From Ruminococcus champanellensis 18P13 = JCM 17042 (GTDB lineage Bacteria; Bacillota; Clostridia; Oscillospirales; Ruminococcaceae), in NCBI RefSeq assembly GCF_000210095.1, contig NC_021039.1, positions 2,474,019 through 2,538,018 on the forward strand: a stretch of 64,000 bases of DNA. The letters are read 5' to 3'. How positions within the stretch are numbered: position 1 is the first letter of the stretch; every line of letters begins with the position of its first letter. Below, one piece after another: positions 42,706 through 50,941 of this stretch. The translations under genes and the position numbers were made by a program. Under the pieces are notes generated by a model. That model made no database searches. It was given only the letters and a program-made list of their open reading frames with translations, and had not been told where the DNA came from.

Positions 42706-43959
42706 ATGATCGAAACGGAAGCAAAACGCCCCCGGGTGCTGCTGGCAGCGGTGGATACGGGAGAGTATGACGCAGAGCAGTCCCTGGATGAGCTGGAGGA
42801 ACTGGCGGACACTGCCGGAGCGGACACTGCCGCCCGGATCGTCCAGAAGCGTCCCGCCTTTGACAGCGCCACCTGCATCGGCCCGGGACGGCTGGAGGAA
42901 ATGGCGCAGCTGTGCCAGTCCGGGGATATCGACCAGATCATTTTTGACCATGAGCTGACCGCCACCCAGATCCGGAACATTGAGGATGCCTGCGGCGTGC
43001 ATACCATTGACCGTACCATGCTGATCCTGGACATTTTCGCCCAGCGTGCCACCACCCATGAGGGACGGCTCCAGGTGGAGCTTGCCCAGCAGCGGTACCG
43101 GCTGCCCCGGCTGGCAGGCATGGGCATCCAGCTATCCCGGCTGGGAGGCGGCATCGGCACCAGAGGCCCCGGCGAAACCAAGCTGGAAACCGACAAACGG
43201 CATATCCGCACCCGGATCTCCAACCTGTCGGCGGAGCTGAAGGAGATCGAAAAACGCCGCACCTATGCCCGGAGCCGCCGGAAGAAGGACGGCGTACTGG
43301 TGTGCGCCATTGTGGGGTATACCAACGTGGGGAAATCCACCCTGCTGAACCTGCTGACGGATGCAGGGGTACTGGCGGAAAACAAGCTGTTCGCCACTTT
43401 GGAAACCACCTCCCGTGCCATCGAACTGCCGGACGGCAGAAGCCTGATGCTGGTGGATACGGTGGGACTGATCCGGCGGCTGCCCCACCACCTGGTGGAG
43501 GCGTTCAAATCCACCCTGGAGGAGGCTGCCAATGCGGACGTGATCCTGCATATCTGCGACGCTTCTGCGGAAAACTGCGAGGAACAGGCACAGGTCACTC
43601 TGGATCTGCTGTCGGAACTGGGCTGTGACGGGATCCCGGTGGTCACTGTGTTCAACAAGTGCGACCTGCTGCCGGAGGAACTGGCATTCGCCCCGGAAAC
43701 CCGGAATGCAGTGCTGATCTCCGCCAAGGAGAACCGGGGCATGGATCAGCTGCTGGCGGCACTGGCAAAGGCGCTGCCGGATCCTGCACGGCGCATGCGG
43801 CTATTGCTCCCCTTCTCCCAGGGCAGTCTGCTGAACGAGATCCGCAGCAGCGGCAAGCTGTTCTCGGAGGAATACACCCCGGATGGGGTACTGGTGGACG
43901 CTATGGTGGATGTGCGGCTGCAAAAGGCAGCAGCGCCTTATGAAACAGAAAAAGCGTGA
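42706..43959 (+). CDS. hflX: GTPase HflX
   Basis: Ribosome-binding GTPase that splits stalled or heat-damaged ribosomes. It has 417 residues. The N-terminal HflX domain shows DHELTATQIRNIEDACGV near 83 and the family LGGGIGTRGPGETKLE near 145; the G domain has P-loop GYTNVGKSTLLN near 205, DTVG near 250 and NKCD near 319. It has a GGAG-type site 7 bp before ATG. Last gene of the fabD-hflX transcript, ending in a terminator that overlaps its stop. Confidence 0.95.
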   Translation: MIETEAKRPRVLLAAVDTGEYDAEQSLDELEELADTAGADTAARIVQKRPAFDSATCIGPGRLEEMAQLCQSGDIDQIIFDHELTATQIRNIEDACGVHTIDRTMLILDIFAQRATTHEGRLQVELAQQRYRLPRLAGMGIQLSRLGGGIGTRGPGETKLETDKRHIRTRISNLSAELKEIEKRRTYARSRRKKDGVLVCAIVGYTNVGKSTLLNLLTDAGVLAENKLFATLETTSRAIELPDGRSLMLVDTVGLIRRLPHHLVEAFKSTLEEAANADVILHICDASAENCEEQAQVTLDLLSELGCDGIPVVTVFNKCDLLPEELAFAPETRNAVLISAKENRGMDQLLAALAKALPDPARRMRLLLPFSQGSLLNEIRSSGKLFSEEYTPDGVLVDAMVDVRLQKAAAPYETEKA

Positions 43960-43982
43960 TGCAAAAGCATCACGCTTTCTTT
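43951..43982. terminator. Bidirectional terminator between hflX and the VanY-like gene
   Basis: AAAGCGTGATGC (43951-43962), loop AAAA, GCATCACGCTTT (43967-43978), then CTTTTG; the minus strand also shows a T run. The hflX stop codon is inside the stem. Confidence 0.9.
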
Positions 43983-43990
43983 TGTTGGAA

Positions 43991-45049
43991 TCATTCCGCC
44001 GGGGTATCTGCCGGGTCGGTGGGCTCCTCCGTGGCAGGCTCCGTGGCAACGGAGGTGCTGCCCGTATCCTTCAGCTCCACCGTCACAATAAAGGCATCCT
44101 GATTGTTGCCGGAAATGGTATAGTCCAGATCCGCCGGCACCGGCACGGAGGTGGAGGTATTGGTCAGATCCGCCGGCACAGTGTAGACCTCATACTGCTT
44201 GCCATCCCCGGTCTGGAGCTTCAGATGCTCCCCTTCGTAGGTGTAATTGTACAGCTGCCGGATGTATTCCTCCAGGCACAGCTTCTGCTCCATCATATAG
44301 GTGGCATGGGGGATGCCCACATACCGGTAGTGACCGGTTTCCGCCCCGATGCCGGTCTCGGATTCCTTGGATGCCTGGTACCGGGGGATAAACCCATACT
44401 CGGCGCAGTGCTCGTCCACCCAGGCGTAATCCCCTTCCCCGGTGAACTCCTCGGAATACTTGCTGTAGAACAGGTTCACGTTCAAGGCAAGCCCGGTCTG
44501 ATGCTCGGAATAGCCGGGCTTGGACACGTTGCCGGACGCCTTGTTCTTGTTGTACAGCTCCTGCTGCATCTCCTCCGTCCGATAGCCGGTGACCACCTGG
44601 ATATTGTCCAGACCGGTGGCTGCCCGGAAATCGTTCATCAGCTTGTTCCATGCCACCACGCAGCGCTTGCGCAGCTGTAACTCAATGGAGCTGACGTAGT
44701 AGGCGTCGTTCTTGTTGTCGTATATGCTGACCAGCTCGTCCGTGTCCTGACCCTCGGTATACTTCACATCGTTGTTCACCAGGATCAGATCCCCCGCCTG
44801 CAAAGCGGTGTTGGCAATGTTCTCACTGCTGTAGATCACTGCGTTGGGGTCGTTGGGAGACGCTGTGGGCGTGGTGACCACCACCTGGCTGTCCCCGGCG
44901 TTCTGCCCCTTGATATCCTGAAAGGAATTGTTGATCTTGGTCAGCCCGTAGGCAGCCCCCAGCACGACTACCATGCTCAATACCAGGGTAATGAACCCCT
45001 TGGGGGACTTCCGCAGCTCCTTTGCATTTGTTCCTGTGTATGCGTCCAT
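43991..45049 (-). CDS. VanY-family (M15) D-Ala-D-Ala carboxypeptidase-like protein with Zn-ligand substitution
   Basis: 352 residues. A single N-terminal transmembrane anchor (about 17-36, FITLVLSMVVVLGAAYGL), then a linker and an M15-type domain (about 120-260). Conserved: SEHQTGLAL with His183, and ETGHYRYVGIPHA with Glu237 and His240. The second zinc ligand, normally Asp seven residues after the first His, is Asn190 (LALN). A T/P/E-rich tail follows. Family enzymes trim peptidoglycan stem peptides; activity here is doubtful. I place the start at ATG 45049; the ribosome site AAAGGAG (45073-45079) is 23 nt away, with a hairpin between. Confidence 0.8.
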   Translation of the reverse strand: MDAYTGTNAKELRKSPKGFITLVLSMVVVLGAAYGLTKINNSFQDIKGQNAGDSQVVVTTPTASPNDPNAVIYSSENIANTALQAGDLILVNNDVKYTEGQDTDELVSIYDNKNDAYYVSSIELQLRKRCVVAWNKLMNDFRAATGLDNIQVVTGYRTEEMQQELYNKNKASGNVSKPGYSEHQTGLALNVNLFYSKYSEEFTGEGDYAWVDEHCAEYGFIPRYQASKESETGIGAETGHYRYVGIPHATYMMEQKLCLEEYIRQLYNYTYEGEHLKLQTGDGKQYEVYTVPADLTNTSTSVPVPADLDYTISGNNQDAFIVTVELKDTGSTSVATEPATEEPTDPADTPAE

Positions 45050-45056
45050 ATTGATC

Positions 45057-45069
45057 GTGGCGTTGCCAC
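45057..45069 (-). promoter_or_regulatory. Short hairpin between ribosome site and start codon
   Basis: GTGGC (45057-45061), loop of three, GCCAC (45065-45069): perfect 5-bp stem. Folding it would bring AAAGGAG from 23 to about 10 nt from the ATG at 45049. Confidence 0.5.
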
Positions 45070-45127
45070 TGGCTCCTTTCACGGCATGCAGCCTGTTTTG
45101 CGGGCATGTGCACATGTATCAGATCTT

Positions 45128-45133
45128 ATTATA
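45128..45133 (-). promoter_or_regulatory. Extended -10 promoter of the VanY-like gene
   Basis: Minus strand TGGTATAAT (TATAAT at 45128-45133) with no clear -35. Leader about 70 nt. Confidence 0.5.
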
Positions 45134-45236
45134 CCACACCAGCCGCAAAAAGGGGATAGTTTTTTGCCGAATTGTACGTTTTACACAAAAAATTATAACA
45201 GGTTCTGTGTTTTTAGATGAATTTGTATGAAATCCA

Positions 45237-45265
45237 TTGCGTTCTGCCTATAGAAGTGCTAGAAT
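45237..45265 (+). promoter_or_regulatory. Promoter of the zinc-ribbon gene
   Basis: -35 TTGCGT (45237-45242), 17-bp spacer, -10 TAGAAT (45260-45265). Leader about 50 nt, ending in GGGGGG before ATG 45321. Confidence 0.65.
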
Positions 45266-45320
45266 AAAAATAGTAAGTTGCATTTGTCCAAGGGCATAGG
45301 ACGCAGATGGGGGGATTCAT

Positions 45321-45932
45321 ATGAAATGTCCAAACTGTGGGGATACCGTTTCGAGAAAAAGCCGGTTCTGTGTATGCTGCGGATATGATCTGTCCCGGCC
45401 GGCAGAGCAGCAGCCTGCGCCGCCCCCTGCCCCCAAGCCCCAGAAGACCGCAAAGCCCATCTCACCGGAGGATTTCTTTGCAGATCTGAACCCCAAGCGG
45501 AAGCCGGTACAGATGAACGAGGTCACCGCTGCCCAGACCCAGGCGCTGGCGCCCATCGAGCCAAACCCGGTGCATCACAACACACGGATGGGCAGTGCCC
45601 CGGCGGCAGACGGCAAACAGCTTGCCCCCAACACCAACCCCTTCGGCAGGCACCGGACGATGCAGGGGGCGGGACAGGCGGATCCGGCACAACTGCAAGC
45701 TCATGTGCAGGAACCCAGCCGGGTGCGGATGCAGGAAGCCTCCGGCTCCGACAGCTTCAACAATCAGCCTGCCCGGCGCAAGGCACAGGTCACCATGTCC
45801 GACGATCTGCACCCGGTGGAGGCTCTGCCCTCCCATCGGGATGAACTGGGCACAATCGACATTTCCGGCTATCAGCGAGGACGGCAAAACCACAAAATTT
45901 CGTTGGAAATACCAAGCATCGAGTCGATTTAA
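45321..45932 (+). CDS. Zinc-ribbon protein with long disordered tail
   Basis: 203 residues. The N-terminal zinc ribbon has CPNCG and CVCCG (Cys3/6 and Cys17/20). A Pro/Gln/Ala-rich, low-complexity linker follows (for example QQPAPPPAPKPQKT), then scattered short segments ending SLEIPSIESI. No transmembrane helix or enzyme motif. Many such proteins are of unknown function. The bulk of the chain is likely disordered. Single gene with a convincing promoter, followed by mscL on the same strand. Confidence 0.7.
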   Translation: MKCPNCGDTVSRKSRFCVCCGYDLSRPAEQQPAPPPAPKPQKTAKPISPEDFFADLNPKRKPVQMNEVTAAQTQALAPIEPNPVHHNTRMGSAPAADGKQLAPNTNPFGRHRTMQGAGQADPAQLQAHVQEPSRVRMQEASGSDSFNNQPARRKAQVTMSDDLHPVEALPSHRDELGTIDISGYQRGRQNHKISLEIPSIESI

Positions 45933-45979
45933 GGCGAATTTTTGTAGGATTCTTTGGTGCAATCGGGACGGATTTGTGC

Positions 45980-45985
45980 TATAAT
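45980..45985 (+). promoter_or_regulatory. Extended -10 promoter of mscL
   Basis: TGCTATAAT with TATAAT at 45980-45985 and a weak -35 GTGCAA (45957-45962) at 17 bp. Transcription would start near 45992, leaving no room for ribosome binding at ATG 46000 and supporting ATG 46045. Confidence 0.6.
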
Positions 45986-46044
45986 GAGGGTGTCGAATTA
46001 TGAAGGGCAGATTTCCTACCCGAAAAAGAAAGAAGGACTTCATC

Positions 46045-46533
46045 ATGGCAGAAACCAACGCACCTGCACCGCAGACTCCTGCACCGCAGACTCCCCAGCC
46101 TGCCCAGAAGGTCAAGACCGCATCGGACAGTGCCCGCTCCATCCTCAAGGAATTCAAGGATTTCATTTCCCGGGGCAACGTACTGGATATGGCAGTCGGC
46201 ATCATCGTCGGCGGCGCCTTCACCTCCATCGTCTCCTCCCTGGTTGACGACCTGCTGATGCCGCTGATCGGCACCCTGTTGGTGGGCATCAACTTCAAGA
46301 GCCTGGGCGTGACCATCCCCTGGGGCAATCACCCCTACCTGAACTTCGGCAGCTTCATTCAGCAAGTCATCGTATTCCTGCTGACTGCGGCTTGTGTATT
46401 CACCCTGGTCAAGACCGTCAACAAGATCACCCACAAGCAGAAGGCAGCGCCACCGGCACCGCCCAAGCCCACCAAGGAGCAGGAGCTTCTTACCGAGATC
46501 CGGGATCTGTTGAAGGCACAAGCAGAAAAATAA
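46045..46533 (+). CDS. mscL: Large-conductance mechanosensitive channel MscL
   Basis: Homopentameric tension-gated channel of the inner membrane that relieves osmotic downshock. It has 162 residues from ATG 46045 (AAGGA 8 bp upstream). A Pro/Ala/Thr/Gln-rich N-terminal extension (MAETNAPAPQTPAPQTP) precedes the standard core EFKDFISRGNVLDMAVGIIVGGAF, and a Pro/Lys-rich linker leads to the C-terminal helix (EQELLTEIRDLLKAQ). The extra N-terminus of about 30 residues is longer than in E. coli. ATG 46000 is an alternative start. Confidence 0.95.
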   Translation: MAETNAPAPQTPAPQTPQPAQKVKTASDSARSILKEFKDFISRGNVLDMAVGIIVGGAFTSIVSSLVDDLLMPLIGTLLVGINFKSLGVTIPWGNHPYLNFGSFIQQVIVFLLTAACVFTLVKTVNKITHKQKAAPPAPPKPTKEQELLTEIRDLLKAQAEK

Positions 46534-46543
46534 ACCGTAAACC

Positions 46544-46574
46544 ATCCGTCGGGGCATCCCGGCGGATCTTTTTT
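46544..46574 (+). terminator. Terminator after mscL
   Basis: ATCCGTCGGG (46544-46553), loop GCAT, CCCGGCGGAT (46558-46567) with one G-T pair, then CTTTTTT. Confidence 0.88.
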
Positions 46575-46698
46575 GCCCTTCTTCCGCCCATTTCCGGACA
46601 TTTCCCGGCTGTACCAGGGGGTTTCTGTCATAATCCAATGTGAAATTACATCAAGTATTATCCCCTTTCAACAGCCGGAATGGGGCATACCTGCGTGG

Positions 46699-46771
46699 TT
46701 TTCCAACTTTTCAACGAAGTTTTCCACACGCAGAACCGGGCTTTTCCACTGTTTCCACAGAGTTTTCCACA
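46699..46771 (+). promoter_or_regulatory. Cluster of DnaA-box-like TTTTCCACA motifs
   Basis: Six same-strand motifs start at 46699 (TTTTCCAAC), 46708 (TTTTCAAC), 46720 (TTTTCCACA), 46742 (TTTTCCACT), 46751 (GTTTCCACA) and 46763 (TTTTCCACA). Spacing 9, 12, 22, 9, 12 shows two copies of a 43-bp unit. TTTTCCACA differs from the DnaA box TTATCCACA at one base. The gene-free stretch 46534-46861 holds the mscL terminator and this cluster, followed by an AT-rich patch. Confidence 0.5.
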
Positions 46772-46861
46772 GACCATCCGGGACAAATTTATTACATGCC
46801 GTATATGGCGGCGTCCCCCTGTCCATACTTTCACCAAACAACCAGGCAGGAGGAATGTTGC

Positions 46862-47116
46862 ATGCTCAAGGGTGTCAACCGAAAAGTGGTGGAGATCCAC
46901 AACCCGGAAAGCCTTTATTTTGAAAAAGCCGTTTTTTATCTTAAGCCCAATCTGACCCAGGTGCCCATGGCGCTGCTCACCGCCGAGGCACGCCATTGTC
47001 TGCATCCGGCTGCCTCCCCCGGGGCGCACCGCTCTCCGGCACGCAGGGCGGTGCTGTGGCTGCTGCTGTTGGCAGGGGCAGGGGCGGCTGGCTTCCTGCT
47101 CCGGGGCTTGTTCTGA
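46862..47116 (+). CDS. Conserved hypothetical protein with C-terminal membrane helix
   Basis: 84 residues from ATG 46862 with AGGAGG 8-9 bp upstream. It opens MLKGVNRKVVEIHNPESLYFEKAVFYLKP, a pattern I recall from unnamed clostridial proteins, then a linker and one transmembrane helix near the end (VLWLLLLAGAGAAGFLL). A tail-anchored topology with a cytoplasmic N-terminus is likely. No catalytic motif. It is directly downstream of the DnaA-box-like cluster. Function unknown. Confidence 0.7.
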   Translation: MLKGVNRKVVEIHNPESLYFEKAVFYLKPNLTQVPMALLTAEARHCLHPAASPGAHRSPARRAVLWLLLLAGAGAAGFLLRGLF

Positions 47117-47122
47117 CCAAAA

Positions 47123-47156
47123 ACCCCCAATCTGTACAGACCGGGGGCTGCTTTTA
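47123..47156 (+). terminator. Terminator after the 84-residue gene
   Basis: CCCCC (47124-47128) and GGGGG (47143-47147) flank the palindrome TCTGTACAGA (47131-47140), with an AA/CC internal loop, then CTGCTTTT. Confidence 0.7.
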
Positions 47157-47170
47157 TATGGCAATATCGT

Positions 47171-49114
47171 TCAGGACGCATGGCTCTCCCTTGGCTCGCC
47201 CCGAACGCACTTGCGCCGGAGCTTTTCCGAATACATCCGGTCGTCCGCCAGCTTCATGAGCTGATCCAGATCCAGTTCCTGGGTGTTGGATTCCAGCACC
47301 GTGCCGCAGCTTGCGCCGAACTGGTAAGGACGCAGCTTCTGCTGATTCAGACTGTGGAGCCGATTGGCGAGCCGCTGTGCAAAGGTGCGACAGCCGTCCT
47401 CCTCCGGATCCTCCGTAATGATGGCAGCCAGGTATTCGTCCCCGCCGAACCGGGCGCAAAAGCCGTTTTTCCCGGCGCAGCTGACAATGGCATCCGCCAC
47501 GGTCTTGATGGCGAAATCCCCTTCCTGGTGACCGAAGGTGTCGTTGATGTACTTCAGGCTGTCCATATCCACGGATGCCACATACACCCAGCTTTCCCGA
47601 TCCCCGCAGGCGGCACGGCGACGATCCATCTCCTGGAAGAAACCACGCCGATTCAGAAGCCCGGTCATGGAATCGTGTATATACATGTTGGCAAGCTCCT
47701 GGTTGGTTTCCGTCAGGATCCGGTTCATACACCGGAGGATGGACTGATTGCGGATGGTACTGAGGATCTGATCCAGACCCATCACAAAGGTGTACAGATA
47801 ATTATGCTGCAAATTGTGGGGGTCATACACTGTGACCAGATAGCCGAACACGTCGTTCTGGTCATGCAGCGGTACAAACAGCACCGGTGCCTGGAAGAAA
47901 TACGCCCGTTCCGGATCCGCCAGCTGCTGCCGGAAGGGATACCGGGTCATGGGCGTGGTGTACTCCGTGCTGTCCCGCTGTGCCAGTACAAACATATCGT
48001 CCTTCTGGCAGTCCGGGGGCACCGCCACGTCACAGTCACGCAGGTACCCCCCATTCAGGCACAGCTGCATGTAAGCCGTGGACATGTTCAGAAAATACTC
48101 TCCCAACCGTTCTGCGGTCTCCATCAGGGTGCTGCCGTCCGTCAGTGTACCGATCATGCTGAAGATCCGGAATTCAAACTCTCTGGTTTCTTCCATTTGC
48201 CCATAGATCTGCATGAGCATATGACTGCTGTTGTGAAAATTCATTTTCCGGCAGCCGCAGGACTCGGAAAAGCGCACCTGGTTATGGACATAATAATCCT
48301 GGGACGGCAGCTGCTCCCCTGCAATGAGCTTTGCGGCAATCTCCATCGTCAGCCAGCTGCAATGGGGCTGATCCTGGGCGCCAGTGGTGAGCCGGGGAGA
48401 ATGGTACTGCTCCTTGGCGATGCCGTCAAAGCCGGTGACGATCACGTCCTCCGGCACCCGGATGTTGTTCTGGTACATGATCTCGCACACTGCCATTGCC
48501 ATGGTGTCGTTGGCGCAGATGATCGCCTCCGGCAGACCCTGCTCCAGCAGTTCCCTGGCGGCAACATAGGCAGGCCACTCCCAGAAATCCCCGTACTTCA
48601 GCAGCGTGGGGTCAAAGGGGATGCCGAACTCCTCCAGAGCATCCTTGTACACCTGGATCCGGGCTTCGGAAAAGGGATTCCCCTTGAATCCGGCAACAAA
48701 CGCCACCCGGCGACAGTGATGCACCTGGAACACATGGCGCACCACCTGGGAAAAGGGCTTTTCGTATTCATACAGCACGTTGTAGCAGCCGGGAATCTGC
48801 TGGTCGATGCTGATGACCGGCACCTTTGCCTGCTTGGCACGGTCAATCAGCTCAAGCACTGTTCGCTCATCCAGAATGGTCTGGGGCAGGACGATCAGCA
48901 CCGACAGCAGCTCCATCTGCAGCACATTCAGAACGCTCTTTTCCCCTTCATCCCGTTTCCGGTGAAAAAACAAATCGTTATACATATTATATATCTGTAC
49001 CCGGAAGCCCCGGTCATGAGCCTCCTGGCAAATCCGCTGCATCAGATCCGAACGGGTCGCATCCTGGATCTTTGCGAGACAGATCCCCACCATCGGCTTT
49101 TGGTTTTCTCTCAT
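47171..49114 (-). CDS. Diguanylate cyclase with LacI-like ligand-binding domain (GGDEF)
   Basis: 647 residues. Residues about 7-300 match the periplasmic-binding/LacI sensor fold (MVGICLAKIQDATRSDLMQ, VPVISIDQQIPGCYNVLY, AIICANDTMAMAVCEIMYQ, VTGFDGI), but with no helix-turn-helix and no signal peptide or transmembrane segment, so it is cytoplasmic. A middle GAF-like region spans about 310-480. A C-terminal GGDEF domain (about 500-640) has FGGDEY at 556-561, which keeps the catalytic residues for c-di-GMP synthesis. No RxxD inhibitory site was seen upstream. The sugar-type ligand is unknown. ATG 49114 has GGAGGAGCG just upstream. Confidence 0.85.
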   Translation of the reverse strand: MRENQKPMVGICLAKIQDATRSDLMQRICQEAHDRGFRVQIYNMYNDLFFHRKRDEGEKSVLNVLQMELLSVLIVLPQTILDERTVLELIDRAKQAKVPVISIDQQIPGCYNVLYEYEKPFSQVVRHVFQVHHCRRVAFVAGFKGNPFSEARIQVYKDALEEFGIPFDPTLLKYGDFWEWPAYVAARELLEQGLPEAIICANDTMAMAVCEIMYQNNIRVPEDVIVTGFDGIAKEQYHSPRLTTGAQDQPHCSWLTMEIAAKLIAGEQLPSQDYYVHNQVRFSESCGCRKMNFHNSSHMLMQIYGQMEETREFEFRIFSMIGTLTDGSTLMETAERLGEYFLNMSTAYMQLCLNGGYLRDCDVAVPPDCQKDDMFVLAQRDSTEYTTPMTRYPFRQQLADPERAYFFQAPVLFVPLHDQNDVFGYLVTVYDPHNLQHNYLYTFVMGLDQILSTIRNQSILRCMNRILTETNQELANMYIHDSMTGLLNRRGFFQEMDRRRAACGDRESWVYVASVDMDSLKYINDTFGHQEGDFAIKTVADAIVSCAGKNGFCARFGGDEYLAAIITEDPEEDGCRTFAQRLANRLHSLNQQKLRPYQFGASCGTVLESNTQELDLDQLMKLADDRMYSEKLRRKCVRGEPRESHAS

Positions 49115-49235
49115 CTTCGCTCCTCCCGCAGGCTTCTGCACCCCGCAAAAGCCCCTCCCAGTTGCTGTGCAATCCTTCCCGGACTGCTGCAAAGCCGGAT
49201 GCGTCCCGACTCCGCATTTGACTCTCTGTATTATC

Positions 49236-49264
49236 AGTATAGCATCACACCCCCCATTTTGCAA
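49236..49264 (-). promoter_or_regulatory. Promoter of the GGDEF gene
   Basis: Minus strand: -35 TTGCAA (49259-49264), 17-bp spacer, -10 TATACT (49236-49241). Leader about 115 nt. Confidence 0.8.
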
Positions 49265-49303
49265 GAGTTTCTGTAAACTTTCGCCGAAAATTCAGGAAAA
49301 ATT

Positions 49304-49332
49304 AAAAAAAGAGCGGCAAAATATCGCCGCTC
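49304..49332 (-). terminator. Terminator after exoA
   Basis: Minus strand: GAGCGGC and GCCGCTC arms (49326-49332 and 49311-49317) around an 8-nt loop, followed by seven T (49304-49310). Confidence 0.9.
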
Positions 49333-49342
49333 AGTATAATTA

Positions 49343-50113
49343 TTATGCTTCTGTACGAAGTCCATGCACCAGCAATCCCACCGGGCAGTGGTCGCTTCCC
49401 AGCACGTCCTTGTAGATCAGGCTGTCCTGCACCAGGGGAGCGATCCGGTTGGATACGATGAAATAGTCGATGCGCCACCCGGCGTTCTTCTCCCGGGCGT
49501 GGAACATGTAGGACCACCAGGTGTATGCCCCGGCAGTGTCCGGATACAACAGCCGGAAGGTATCCGTAAAACCGCTGTCCAGCAGGGTGGAGAGCCGCCC
49601 CCGCTCCTCGTCCGTAAAGCCGGCATTCCGCCGGTTGGACTTGGGATTTTTCAAATCGATCTCCCGGTGCGCCACGTTCAGATCACCGCAGTAGATCACC
49701 GGTTTCCTGGCGTCCAGCCCCAACAGGTACTGCCGCAGGGCATCCTCCCACTCCATCCGGTAATCCAGCCGCAGCAGCTCCCGCTTGGAGTTGGGCACAT
49801 AGGCATTCACCAGGTAAAAATCCGGATACTCCAACGTCAGCACCCGTCCCTCTCCGTTGTGCGCCGGAAGCCCGAAGTCCCGCTGCACGGACAGGGGGAT
49901 GTGCTTGGTGAATACCGCCGTGCCGGAGTAGCCCTTTTTGTCCGCATAATGCCAGTATTGATTGTAGCCGGGCAGCTCCAGCTGAATCTGCCCCGCCTGA
50001 AGCTTGGTTTCCTGGATGCAGAAAAAGTCCGCATCCTCCTGGGCAAAAAATGCCTCAAAGCCCTTTTCCCGGCATGCCCGCAAGCCGTTTACGTTCCATG
50101 AGATCAGTTTCAT
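49343..50113 (-). CDS. exoA: Exodeoxyribonuclease III / AP endonuclease
   Basis: Base-excision repair nuclease of the ExoIII (Xth) family. It has 256 residues. It starts MKLISWNVNGLRACREKGF, with IQETKLQAGQ near 34 (catalytic Glu), the family VNAYVPNSKREL near 102 and GDLNVAHREIDLKNPKSN near 143; SDHCPVGL with the catalytic His is at the end. It lies 12 bp downstream of an amidohydrolase gene, so the two are probably co-transcribed. Confidence 0.95.
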   Translation of the reverse strand: MKLISWNVNGLRACREKGFEAFFAQEDADFFCIQETKLQAGQIQLELPGYNQYWHYADKKGYSGTAVFTKHIPLSVQRDFGLPAHNGEGRVLTLEYPDFYLVNAYVPNSKRELLRLDYRMEWEDALRQYLLGLDARKPVIYCGDLNVAHREIDLKNPKSNRRNAGFTDEERGRLSTLLDSGFTDTFRLLYPDTAGAYTWWSYMFHAREKNAGWRIDYFIVSNRIAPLVQDSLIYKDVLGSDHCPVGLLVHGLRTEA

Positions 50114-50125
50114 TCCGTCCTCCTG

Positions 50126-50920
50126 TCAGTGCTGCGCCAGCAGCTCCAATGCATTCTCCCAGTCGATCCGGCTCCGCTGCGCCGGGGTCAGGGCAAAGTC
50201 GTCCATGATCCGGTGGATCTTCACCGGGCTGTCCCAGGGGCAATCGCTGGCAAAGAGGATCCGCTCCGCCCCATGTCGCTGCACGATCCGCTCAAACTGA
50301 CCTGGGTCAATAGAATGGCTGGCAAACGCCGTGTCCAGATACACATTCTTCCTGCCCACCAGCAGCCGCTCCGCTTCATCCCACTGCAGCACGCCTCCCA
50401 GATGGGCAGCGATCAGGGTCAGCTCCGGCACCGCCTCGGCAATTCGTGCCAGTGCCTCCGGAGAAGCATGCCGCACCTGGGGAGAAACCGGGTCAAACCC
50501 GGCATGAAACAGCACCGGCAGCCCTAGCTGGGCGCACCGCCGATAAATGGGCAGCATTCTTGGCTCATCCGCAAAGAAGCCCTGATAATCCGGATGCAGC
50601 TTGATGCCGTGAAGCCCCAGCTGCCGGATCCGCTCCAGCTCCTCCAGCACATCCGGCGCATCCGGATGCACACTGCCGTAGCAGTACAGGGTCTCGTCCT
50701 GCTGCTGCGCCGCCCAGTCGTTGATGATGGTCTGCTGGGTGGGCTTGGTGGCGATGGGCAGAACCACGCCCTTGTCCACGCCCCATTCCTGTAGCCGCCG
50801 GCGCAGCCCCTCCGCCGTACCGTCCGTTTCCGGGATCAGATCCGCCTTTCCGGCGACCTGCCCGATGGCACGGGCGGCGATCTTCTCGGCAAAGGCGTGT
50901 ACATGGAAATCGACCAGCAT
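50126..50920 (-). CDS. Amidohydrolase (PF04909 type)
   Basis: 264 residues, TIM-barrel metal-dependent hydrolase. HVHAF near 6-10 carries HxH, then GIKLHPDYQGF near 104-114, HLGG near 173-176 and SDCPWDSP near 229 with the catalytic Asp. It resembles the aminocarboxymuconate-semialdehyde decarboxylase group, but substrate is unknown. Starts MLVDFHVHAFAEK; AGGAGGC lies upstream. No pathway link to exoA is evident. Confidence 0.85.
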   Translation of the reverse strand: MLVDFHVHAFAEKIAARAIGQVAGKADLIPETDGTAEGLRRRLQEWGVDKGVVLPIATKPTQQTIINDWAAQQQDETLYCYGSVHPDAPDVLEELERIRQLGLHGIKLHPDYQGFFADEPRMLPIYRRCAQLGLPVLFHAGFDPVSPQVRHASPEALARIAEAVPELTLIAAHLGGVLQWDEAERLLVGRKNVYLDTAFASHSIDPGQFERIVQRHGAERILFASDCPWDSPVKIHRIMDDFALTPAQRSRIDWENALELLAQH

Positions 50921-50941
50921 GAAAAAGCCTCCTCATAGCCT

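Noticed and set aside
46699..46771. Calling this segment the chromosomal origin
   Set aside because: No dnaA, dnaN, recF or rpmH nearby and no strand switch supporting an origin; kept only as a DnaA-box-like cluster.
47180..49276. Long open frame antisense to the GGDEF gene
   Set aside because: Composition typical of an antisense shadow; the minus-strand protein has clear domains and a promoter.
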